Shown here: one piece after another, positions 1-6,624 of the stretch
Position numbering within the stretch: the first letter of the stretch is position 1
Layout of the letters: each line of letters opens with the position of its first letter
Assembly (NCBI GenBank): GCA_002716585.1
Contig: PBBL01000087.1
Coordinates: forward strand, 32,275-96,274
From: Myxococcales bacterium
GTDB taxonomy: Bacteria; Myxococcota_A; Bradymonadia; Bradymonadales; GCA-2716585
Length of the DNA stretch: 64,000 nucleotides
Direction of reading: 5' to 3'
Translations under genes and position numbers: made by a program
The notes under the pieces: model-generated
Databases searched by the model: none
What the model saw: only the letters and a program-made list of their open reading frames with translations
Told to the model about the DNA's origin: nothing

Positions 1-1
1 C

Positions 2-754
2 GACGCCAACGCGGAGGTGCGGATCGGCTCGCGTCGGGCGACCCCGGCGTTCGACTGGAGCGACCGCGCGACCTGGAGCAACGCCCTGGAGGGGGTGGAC
101 GCGGTCTACATCTGCTACCACCCCGATCTGGCGATCCCGTCCGCCGTCGAGGACATCGCCGCGCTGCTCGACGTGTGCAGGGGGTTGGGCGTGAAGCGGG
201 CGGTGCTCCTGTCCGGGCGCGGTGAGGAGGGGGCGCAGGCCTGTGAGCGGCTGGTGCAGGGGTCGGGGCTGGAGTGGACCCTGATTCGGGCGAGCTGGTT
301 CGCCCAGAACTTCAGCGAGGGCTTCCTGCTCGACGCCGTCAAGAGCGGCGTGGTGGCGTTGCCGGTCGGCGCGGTGCCCGAGCCGATCATCGACGTGAAT
401 GACATCGCCGAGATCGCCGCCGAAGCGCTGCTTCACCCGGACGAGCACGTCGGTCAACTCTACGAGGTGACCGGCCCGCGCCTGCTCACCTTCGAGGAGG
501 TCGCCGCGGAGATCGCGGCGGCGTCGGGGCGGGAGGTCCGCTACGTCCAGTGCACCTTCGAGCAGTTCAGGGCGGGCCTGGACGCGGCGGGCGTGCCGGA
601 GCAGACCGCGGCGTTCCTCCAGTGGCTCCTCTCCGAGATCTTCGACGGTCGCAACGCCCACACCACCGATGGGGTCGAGCGGGCGCTCGGGCGGCCCGCG
701 CGGGACTTCCGGGACTACGCCCGCGAGGCGGCTCGCGGCGGCGCCTGGTCCTGA
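2..754 (+). CDS. NAD(P)-binding NmrA-like reductase, 5' partial
   Basis: The reading frame is open to the left edge, so the N-terminal Rossmann strand with its glycine motif lies outside the window; about 250 codons are visible. The remaining part has the NmrA/atypical short-chain dehydrogenase layout: a VDAVYICYH strand, an IRASWFAQNF segment that follows the central beta strand in this family, and the DVNDIAEIAAEAL segment typical of the substrate-side domain. No catalytic Tyr-x-x-x-Lys pair is seen, as is usual for NmrA-like redox sensors and quinone reductases. The DUF1772 membrane gene follows after 93 bp on the same strand, a pairing common in bacteria. The substrate cannot be told from sequence. 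Confidence 0.85.
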   Translation, partial: DANAEVRIGSRRATPAFDWSDRATWSNALEGVDAVYICYHPDLAIPSAVEDIAALLDVCRGLGVKRAVLLSGRGEEGAQACERLVQGSGLEWTLIRASWFAQNFSEGFLLDAVKSGVVALPVGAVPEPIIDVNDIAEIAAEALLHPDEHVGQLYEVTGPRLLTFEEVAAEIAAASGREVRYVQCTFEQFRAGLDAAGVPEQTAAFLQWLLSEIFDGRNAHTTDGVERALGRPARDFRDYAREAARGGAWS

Positions 755-793
755 ACTCCAGGGGCGGCGCTCCTCGCCGCCCCACGAACCTCC

Positions 794-823
794 ACAGACA
801 ACCAGCACACAGACAACCAGCAC
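794..823 (+). repeat. Perfect tandem duplication, 2 x 15 bp
   Basis: The unit ACAGACAACCAGCAC occurs twice head to tail in the 93-bp gap between the NmrA-like gene and the DUF1772 gene. It lies just upstream of the DUF1772 start. It could be a slippage product or a duplicated protein-binding site; nothing in the sequence decides. Confidence 0.8.
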
Positions 824-847
824 ACCACGTTTTGGGAGCCACACGTC

Positions 848-1342
848 ATGATGTTCAAGGTCTCGCTCATCCTCACCGCCCTCCTCTGCGCTCTGCTCGC
901 GGGCTTCGTGTTCGCCTTCGCCGTTGTCGTCATGCCTGGGATCGCGCGCCTCGATGACGGCGACTTCATTCGCGCGTTCCAGGCGATCGACGGCGTCATT
1001 CAGGGTTCGCAGCCGCTGTTCGGGGTGGTGTGGCTGGGGTCGCTGCTGGGCGCCCTCGTGACCCTCGGACTGGGGCTGGGCGAGCTGAGCGGCGCGCGCC
1101 TCGCGCTCCTGGGGGGCGCCGCGGCGCTCTTTCTCCTGGCGGTGCACCTGCCCACGTTCCTGGTGAACGTCCCGCTCAACAACCGGCTTCAGGCGTTGAA
1201 CGTCGCGACGATGGATGACGCCGCGGTGACCGCGGCCCGAGCTGGTTTTGAGGCCACCTGGAATCGCTGGAACGTCGTTCGGACCATCGTCGCGACCGCG
1301 GTGACCGGGTCGTTGATGTGGCTCATGCTCGCCCTACCGTGA
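848..1342 (+). CDS. DUF1772 (anthrone oxygenase-like) membrane protein
   Basis: The product is 164 residues with four hydrophobic segments, near residues 3-25, 55-78, 82-104 and 140-163. The layout matches the DUF1772 family: an N-terminal helix, a long loop ending in a second helix pair, a VNVPLNN motif in the loop after helix 3, and a WNRWNVVRT motif before the last helix. Fungal members are linked to anthrone oxidation, but bacterial members have no assigned reaction. The start has only a weak ribosome-binding site (GGAG about 10 nt upstream). It is probably cotranscribed with the NmrA-like gene, which suggests a small redox unit. The function is inferred only at family level. Confidence 0.85.
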   Translation: MMFKVSLILTALLCALLAGFVFAFAVVVMPGIARLDDGDFIRAFQAIDGVIQGSQPLFGVVWLGSLLGALVTLGLGLGELSGARLALLGGAAALFLLAVHLPTFLVNVPLNNRLQALNVATMDDAAVTAARAGFEATWNRWNVVRTIVATAVTGSLMWLMLALP

Positions 1343-1369
1343 GCCGGAACGCCCAGGTGCGTTGGCTCA
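1340..1369. terminator. Hairpin between convergent genes (bidirectional terminator candidate)
   Basis: The arms TGAGCC and GGCTCA enclose a second stem, AACGC/GCGTT, with a CCAGGT loop and a two-base bulge, giving 11 base pairs in total. The hairpin spans the DUF1772 stop codon and overlaps the last codons of srkA on the other strand. There is no T-run on either side, so it may act as a hairpin-only or convergent-gene terminator. Confidence 0.5.
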
Positions 1370-2410
1370 GTTGTCTTCCCAGTCAAAGAAGTAGTCCTTG
1401 TTGGTCAGCTCGACGGGCTCCTCGGTGGGGGCGTCGCCAGATTCGACGCGGAGGTGCTCGACGATGTCCTCCAGCTCGGCGGTCTCCTCCTGCCAGTACT
1501 TCTCGCTGCCGAAGTGGGGCCAGGTGCGGGGGAAGATGGGGTCGTGCCAGCGCTTGGCGAGCCAGGTGGCGTAGTGGACGAGGCGCATGCCACGCAGGGG
1601 CTCGATGAGGTTGAGGGTGGCGCGGTCGAAGTCGCGGATCTGCTGGTAGCCCTCGATGAACGCCTCACGTTGGCGGCGCGCCCAGGCGTCGCGGCCAGGG
1701 ATGAGCATCCAGAGGTCCTGCACGGCGGGGCCGGTGACCATGTCGTCGAAATCGAGGACGTTGAAGGTGTTGTCGCGCAGCAGCAGGTTGCCGAGGTGCA
1801 TGTCGCCGTGGACCCGGTGGACCGGGACGCCGTCCATACGGGCGTCGGCGGCGTCGGCGATCCGGTTGGCGGCGTCGAAGTAGCGGCTCTTGAGGTGGAG
1901 CGGGAGGGTGCCGCTCTCGGCGAGCCAGGCGAGGTTGTCGCGGATGTAGATGTCGGCGCAGAGTTCGACGCGGTGGGGGGCGGGCTGGGACGCGCCGACG
2001 TTGTGGATGCGGGCGCAGAGCATGCCGAGGCGCTCGGCGAGGGCGTCGGTGACCTCGTCGGGGGCGCGGCCGCCGCGGCGCTCAAAGAGGGTGTAGAGGA
2101 TGTTGTCGATGGTGTGCAGGGTGGAGCCGTCGGGGAACGGCAGCACCGGACAGACAGGGACCTCGGCCTCGGCGAGGTCGGTGAGGAACTGGTGCTCCTC
2201 GAGGATCTGGGCGCGGGTCCAGCGGCCCGGGCGGTAGAACTTGGCGATGACGCGGGTGCGGTCTTCGAGTTCGACCTCGTAGACGCGGTTCTCGAAGGAG
2301 TTGAGCGGGTAGCAGACCGGGTTGCAGTGGAGCCCGGCGGCTTCGACCGCTTCGAGGACCTTGTCCGGGGTCAGCGAGAGGAAGAGATCGGTGGTGGTCG
2401 ACGCGTTCAT
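1367..2410 (-). CDS. srkA: Stress response kinase A-like Ser/Thr kinase (YihE/RdoA family)
   Basis: The 347-residue product matches the SrkA family in length (E. coli about 328) and motifs. It has the ATP-site lysine in VIAKFYRPG (K57), the catalytic HGDMHLGNLL loop (HGD at about 201-203) and the metal-binding LDFDDM segment (219-223), in the choline-kinase/aminoglycoside-phosphotransferase fold. The family phosphorylates protein Ser/Thr and protects against stress-induced death through MazEF-like and Cpx pathways in E. coli; that role here is by homology only. Its ATG overlaps the TGA of the upstream S9 peptidase (ATGA), so the two are translationally coupled. The C-terminal tail after residue 320 is acidic and ends FFDWEDN. 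Confidence 0.9.
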   Translation of the reverse strand: MNASTTTDLFLSLTPDKVLEAVEAAGLHCNPVCYPLNSFENRVYEVELEDRTRVIAKFYRPGRWTRAQILEEHQFLTDLAEAEVPVCPVLPFPDGSTLHTIDNILYTLFERRGGRAPDEVTDALAERLGMLCARIHNVGASQPAPHRVELCADIYIRDNLAWLAESGTLPLHLKSRYFDAANRIADAADARMDGVPVHRVHGDMHLGNLLLRDNTFNVLDFDDMVTGPAVQDLWMLIPGRDAWARRQREAFIEGYQQIRDFDRATLNLIEPLRGMRLVHYATWLAKRWHDPIFPRTWPHFGSEKYWQEETAELEDIVEHLRVESGDAPTEEPVELTNKDYFFDWEDN

Positions 2411-4437
2411 GAGGTCGCCTCGGGGTCAGGGGTGGCTTCGGCGCCCAGGTGGGCGTGAAGGAAGCGCAGTACGTGCTCATACCAGGAGACGATGTTCCTG
2501 GGTTTGAGGATCCAGTGGTTCTCGTCGGGCCAGATGATCAGCTCGGACTCCACCCCGCGCACCTGGAGCGCTTCGAACAGCGCGAGCGCCTCGCCGACCG
2601 GGACGCGGTAGTCGAGGTCGCCGTGGAGGATCATCGCGGGGGTGGTCCAGCCGTCGACGTGGTGCTCCGGGGAGTAGCGGTTGTAGGCCTCGGGGTGGCC
2701 GACGGGGTCGAGCCCACCCATGCTCAGGCGCCACCACGCGGGCAGGTCGGTGACGCCCTGAAACATCGCCATGGAGAAGATGCTGGCGTGGGTGATGAGG
2801 CAGCGGAAGCGGTCGGTCTGGGTCCCGATCCAGTTGGTCATGTAGCCGCCGAAGGAGCCGCCCATGGCGGCGACACGCTCGGCGTCGATGGCGTCGTGGG
2901 CCGTCAGGGCGTCGGTGATCGCCATGAGGTCGTCGAAGCACTGCCCGCCCCAGGTGTTGCCCCAGATCCCCTCGATGAAGTCCTGCCCGGCGCCGGTCGA
3001 GCCGCGGGGGTTGGGGAGCGCCATGGCGTAGCCCTGGGAGGCGCCGACGAGGGAGTTCCAGCGCCAGTGCCACCCGTCGCCCCACTGCCCCATGGGGCCA
3101 CCGTGGATCCAGAGGACCATCGGCGCGGGCGCCGTGACGTGTCGCGGGCGCACGAGGAAGCTCTGGCAGGCGACGCCGTCGGTGGAGGGGGTCATCGTGT
3201 ACTCGATGTGGGCGATCGACTCGCCCTCCTCGGGCGAGAAGCCGCTCAGCGACGCGAGCAGCTCGGGCTGTTGCCCCTCGGCGAGCGGGACGGTGAAGGG
3301 CTCGGGCGGGTGGGTGATGCGGCTGCGGACGCCCACGAGGCGCGCGCCGTCCGGGGCGCTGATGAGGTGCGCGTGGGTCCCGCCCGCGTCGGGGTGGGTG
3401 ACGCGGGTCCGCGCCCCGGTGGCGACGTCCACGGCGTAGGCCGGGACGTACCCGAGGTCGTCGGCGGTGATCAGGAGCTGCGAGCCGTCGGGCGTCCACC
3501 CCCAGACGGTCGGCCACCGATCCCAGTCGCGGGCGACGAAGCGCCCCTCGCCGGAGTCAACATCGACGAGCCAGAGGCGGTTGGCGCCGACCGCCTCGGC
3601 GGAGCGGACGTTGTGGATGGTGGCGACGGTGCGGCCGTCGGGCGAGACGCGCGGGGAGGCGACGCTGGCGCCGGGCTCGGCGAGCGGGATGGTGCGGGCG
3701 TCGCCCGAGGCGGTGTCGATGAGGCGGAGGTGGCCCGAGGGGATCCGGTCGGGCGCCTGGATCCTGGCGGCGACGGCGACCATCGACCCGTCAGGGCTCA
3801 GGTCCCAGGAGGTGTAGCGGTACGCGCGGTCGGGGTCGGGGGTGAGGTCCGTGCGCCCCTCCCCGGCCTGGTCGGTGGCGATGAGGTGGGGGGCGGCCTC
3901 GGGGATCCAGTGGTCCCAGCGCCTCACAGGCATGGTCGTGTAGCGCCGGGCGGAGGGGCCGTGCTTGCGGCGGTCCTCGGCGGCGTCGCGCTGCTCGTCG
4001 AGGGCGACCCCGGGGAGCAGGTTGGCCATGAACACGAGCCGATCCCCGCGGGAGGCGAACTGGAACGAGGTGACCCCCAGCGGCTCATCGGTGAGGGGGG
4101 TGGGCTCACCGTGGGCGGGCAGGATCCAGACCTGCTTTCGCTTGTCGTGACCCTCGCCGGGCTTGCCCTCGGAGGTGGGGCGGTTGCTGAGGAAGCCGAG
4201 CGCCCCGTCGGCCCGGAAGGCGGGGGCGGAGTCGCTCCATCGGCCGCGGGTCAAGCGCGAGGGCGAGGAGCCGTCGAGGTGGACCGCCCACAGGTCGGAG
4301 ACGAAGCGGCCCCCCTCGGGGTCGAGCCGTTGGACCTCGACGGCGAGCCAGGCGCCGCAGGGTGAGAGCGCGACCGCCCCGACCCTCGCGAGGGAGAGGA
4401 GGCGCTGGGCGTCGAGGCCAGGTGGGGCGTCGTGCAT
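2407..4437 (-). CDS. S9 family peptidase (acylaminoacyl-peptidase/prolyl-oligopeptidase-like)
   Basis: The 676-residue product has an N-terminal beta-propeller made of PD40-type repeats (about residues 20-400) and a C-terminal alpha/beta-hydrolase peptidase domain. The nucleophile sits in GGSFGGYMTNW (Ser about 527). LHGDLDYRVP carries the Asp (about 607) and PDENHWI the His (about 640), which completes the triad. The oxyanion-hole strand VLWIHGGP is also present. There is no signal peptide, so a cytoplasmic role in degrading short or N-acylated peptides is likely. It is the first gene of a two-gene unit with srkA. The nearest upstream 130 bp hold a large hairpin. Confidence 0.9.
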   Translation of the reverse strand: MHDAPPGLDAQRLLSLARVGAVALSPCGAWLAVEVQRLDPEGGRFVSDLWAVHLDGSSPSRLTRGRWSDSAPAFRADGALGFLSNRPTSEGKPGEGHDKRKQVWILPAHGEPTPLTDEPLGVTSFQFASRGDRLVFMANLLPGVALDEQRDAAEDRRKHGPSARRYTTMPVRRWDHWIPEAAPHLIATDQAGEGRTDLTPDPDRAYRYTSWDLSPDGSMVAVAARIQAPDRIPSGHLRLIDTASGDARTIPLAEPGASVASPRVSPDGRTVATIHNVRSAEAVGANRLWLVDVDSGEGRFVARDWDRWPTVWGWTPDGSQLLITADDLGYVPAYAVDVATGARTRVTHPDAGGTHAHLISAPDGARLVGVRSRITHPPEPFTVPLAEGQQPELLASLSGFSPEEGESIAHIEYTMTPSTDGVACQSFLVRPRHVTAPAPMVLWIHGGPMGQWGDGWHWRWNSLVGASQGYAMALPNPRGSTGAGQDFIEGIWGNTWGGQCFDDLMAITDALTAHDAIDAERVAAMGGSFGGYMTNWIGTQTDRFRCLITHASIFSMAMFQGVTDLPAWWRLSMGGLDPVGHPEAYNRYSPEHHVDGWTTPAMILHGDLDYRVPVGEALALFEALQVRGVESELIIWPDENHWILKPRNIVSWYEHVLRFLHAHLGAEATPDPEATS

Positions 4438-5058
4438 GGCGTGTGTCCTGCGTCAGGGGCTCGCGCCTCAGCGTGAGCCCGGGTCAAGGCCACAACCTAA
4501 CCGACCGGGTCGGGTTTGAGAAGCACCCGCGTCGTGTGCGTCGTGGGTTTGGAGGAGGAGGGGTTCAGGCCTGGCTGGATCGGCGTCCATGCCGATCGAC
4601 AGCCACCAGGCCCGAGAGGCTAGCGTCCCTGCCAGCCCAGGGACCGTTGGAGCGGCGGCTCCAGCGGTAACCTGGTGTGTGCAGGTCATCAGGTTCACTG
4701 TGGAGGGGTCATCTATGGCAGATCAAGCCACAATGACCGCACAATCCACATATGGGTTCAGGCACAGGCACAGACGAACCTCACCCGGTGGGCAGGTTCA
4801 GGGCGTGTGTTGTGCTCAAGGAGCCCGGGAACGCCTTTTGACGTGGCCAAGGATGGTCGAGATGGGCGGTGAGGTCAACCCCTCATCGATGAGGGAGGCG
4901 CGAGGGCGGAGCTGCTCATGGTTTCTGGTTGAAGTGTCAGGTCTTGTCGCGGTTGAGATCCAGGTTGTTCTTGTTTGCCTGGTCATCGTGACTTTATCAC
5001 TCTGCCAGGTGTTCAGGGCGGCTTGGGCGTCGGGATCGATCGGAGCAGGCTTGGGAGG
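4438..5058. other. 620-bp stretch without a convincing gene
   Basis: This gap lies between the S9 start and the stop of an orphan gene, both on the minus strand. It contains three consecutive hairpins (annotated separately). It also holds an open frame from an ATG at 4715 with a good GGAGGGG site, which would run to 5212 over the 3' end of the antisense orphan gene. That frame has a Trp/Val-rich hydrophobic stretch but no recognisable domain, and I do not call it. Base composition in 4690-4990 is less GC-rich than the flanks, which suggests degraded or acquired sequence. Confidence 0.5.
4568..4663. other. Three tandem stem-loops in intergenic DNA
   Basis: Stem-loop 1 (4568-4612) pairs GGCCTGG, CTG and GATCGGC with their complements around a six-base loop, giving 17 base pairs with two small bulges. 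Stem-loop 2 (4625-4644) pairs GTCCCTG with CAGGGAC over a six-base loop. Stem-loop 3 (4648-4663) pairs TGGAGC with GCTCCA over four bases. Three independent stems within 96 bp are more than expected by chance in a short gap, so a structured RNA, a leader of the S9 transcript or a REP-like element are all possible. Confidence 0.5.
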
Positions 5059-5676
5059 TCATGGGGTGTGGGGATCTGTGTCGGTGGGTTCGCAGGGGCA
5101 GGGGGGGAATGAGGACTCGACGCCGCTCTGGATGACGTGTGCGATGGGGTCGGGCAGCGTGCGGCTCCCGTCGGGGCTGACCTTGCAGTTGAAGGCGGAT
5201 CGCCAGGTGTAGCGCCGCTCGCAGGCGTCGACCTTCTCAATGGAGAGGCCGTAGCCCTCGCCGTCGACGTAGCCCACGCGGGCGGTGGCTTCGTCGAAGG
5301 TGAGCCCGGCGAGCCGGGCGACCTGCTGATGGCCGGTCCCGAGGTAGCTCGGGCTGATGGGCTCGACGGACTGCCCGGCGAGCGTGCTCCGGGCCTCGGA
5401 GGGGAGGTCGCCCTGGCCGCGGGAGGCGGCGCAGTGGACGTCGCCGCCTTCGGAGGCGACGCAGTAGAAGCGGGTCCCCTCGGGGGCGCGCTCGATGTTC
5501 TCGCGGGATTCGGTGGTGATCCGGGCGGAGGCGAGCGGCCAGGCGGGGTCTGGATCCTCTTGCGGCTCGGGCGGCGCATGGGCGAGCGGAGAGGCCCCGG
5601 GCGGGAGGTTCGAGCGGCGGGTGAGGAGCGCCTGGTGAAGCGAGAGGCCCTCGTCGGTGGGGTTGTGTTGGGTCAT
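5059..5676 (-). CDS. Hypothetical protein, 205 aa
   Basis: I do not recognise this protein. It is 205 residues with a Pro-rich N-terminal third (residues 25-50), no signal peptide and no transmembrane segment. Several cysteines (CVAS, HCAAS, CERRY, FNCKV, CPCEP) lie in a likely globular middle and in a short tail. It starts opposite the divergent gene at 5812, with a dyad-rich 135-bp region between them that may control both. The ATG at 5676 has no strong ribosome-binding site. It is called coding because the frame covers the whole length and its third positions are GC-rich; the plus-strand frame opposite looks like a shadow. Confidence 0.6.
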   Translation of the reverse strand: MTQHNPTDEGLSLHQALLTRRSNLPPGASPLAHAPPEPQEDPDPAWPLASARITTESRENIERAPEGTRFYCVASEGGDVHCAASRGQGDLPSEARSTLAGQSVEPISPSYLGTGHQQVARLAGLTFDEATARVGYVDGEGYGLSIEKVDACERRYTWRSAFNCKVSPDGSRTLPDPIAHVIQSGVESSFPPCPCEPTDTDPHTP

Positions 5677-5690
5677 GGTGTGGTCCGATG

Positions 5691-5728
5691 TTGTTCAACC
5701 GATCTGAACGGTTGACACGTCTGAACAA
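5691..5728. promoter_or_regulatory. Nested inverted repeats between divergent genes (operator candidate)
   Basis: TTGTTCA (5691-5697) is mirrored by TGAACAA (5722-5728). Inside it, TCAACCG (5695-5701) is mirrored by CGGTTGA (5709-5715). TCTGAAC also occurs twice as a direct repeat, 17 bp apart. The cluster sits in the 135-bp gap between divergent genes starting at 5676 and 5812, and it overlaps a TTGACA -35-like box. A dimeric repressor or activator binding here could control both genes. Confidence 0.45.
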
Positions 5729-5741
5729 ATGATGCGACACT
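5712..5741 (+). promoter_or_regulatory. Sigma-70-like promoter candidate for the gene at 5812
   Basis: A perfect TTGACA (5712-5717) is followed after 18 bp by GACACT (5736-5741), one base from the TACACT -10 form seen in front of other genes in this window. The -35 box lies inside the inverted repeats at 5691-5728. The implied leader is about 65 nt. Confidence 0.4.
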
Positions 5742-5811
5742 GTGAGGCGAAGGTCAAGGCCTTTGTGGGCCATGGAACACAACGTAGGGCGACGAGCGGC
5801 AGGGAGGGGTT

Positions 5812-6498
5812 ATGTCTGCGCTTGAGAATCGACTGTTGCGAGGGCTGGAGGCGCTGACGAAGGGTGATCTGGAGTCGGCGCGCAGCCGCCTCGACGAGGT
5901 GGCGAACCTGCCGGGGGAGTCGCGGCCAGTGCCGGGGCTGGCGCCGGAGGTGGAGGCGCGCTTCTTTGAGCTGTTGAGCGGGATCGAGACCTCCTCCGAC
6001 GAGGATCCCTACGAGTCCTCAATGGACTTGACGGACGACGGCTGGGAGGACGACGCGTTGGAGCCGGAGGTGCTGTCGGGCGAGGGGTCGTGCGGCTGCC
6101 AGGCGCTCCGGGTGACCGCGCTGGGGGAGCCGGAGGTGGACACCGTCAGCGACGTCACCAGCTACGAGGATCCCGAGACGGGCTCCTTCGTCGAGGTCCG
6201 CCGGGACGCGGTGCACACCCGCGAGCAGGTGCTGGAGACGTCGGCGCTGGACGCCCCCACGGTGGTGGACACCATCACGACGGCGGAGGTCACGACGACC
6301 TCGGTGGTCTTCGAGGGGGACGCGGAGCTTCCGGACGAGGTGCAGGAGGCGCTGGGGTGGAGCCCGGATGAGGATCGGGAGTGGGACGAGTGCCACGTGG
6401 AGGAGGTGCGGGTGCTGCGCACGACCTTGATCTACCGCGGCGACTCGGAGCAGGCGGCGCTCCCGGCGCCCGACGCGTGCTCTTGTGAGCACCCGTGA
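5812..6498 (+). CDS. Hypothetical acidic protein, 228 aa
   Basis: I do not recognise this protein. It is 228 residues and strongly acidic, with a short helical N-terminus (MSALENRLLRGLEAL), no signal peptide and no membrane segment. A CGCQAL segment in the middle and a C-terminal CSCEHP give paired cysteines at two points. Runs of alternating Val/Thr (VDTITTAEVTTTSVVF) suggest beta strands. The start is well supported by GGGAGGGG about 3-9 nt upstream of the ATG. It is divergent from the orphan gene at 5059-5676 across a dyad-rich region, so the two may be coregulated. No function can be given. Confidence 0.7.
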   Translation: MSALENRLLRGLEALTKGDLESARSRLDEVANLPGESRPVPGLAPEVEARFFELLSGIETSSDEDPYESSMDLTDDGWEDDALEPEVLSGEGSCGCQALRVTALGEPEVDTVSDVTSYEDPETGSFVEVRRDAVHTREQVLETSALDAPTVVDTITTAEVTTTSVVFEGDAELPDEVQEALGWSPDEDREWDECHVEEVRVLRTTLIYRGDSEQAALPAPDACSCEHP

Positions 6499-6624
6499 CG
6501 CGAGGCGCTCGGGTGACGCCCATCTGGCGATGAGAAATTGGTTGGGCGACGTTTGGGGTTATGCTCGCTAGCTGACAATGTGATGCGTGCCCAGGGAGGG
6601 CGCGGCGGACGCAAGGAGGCGGCG

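Noticed and set aside
2449..4365. Plus-strand frame of 638 codons
   Set aside because: It is opposite the S9 peptidase, which has a complete catalytic triad.
4715..5212. Plus-strand frame with a good GGAGGGG site and a hydrophobic stretch
   Set aside because: It has no recognisable family, unusual composition, and overlaps the 3' end of a better-supported antisense gene. It stays open but unproven.
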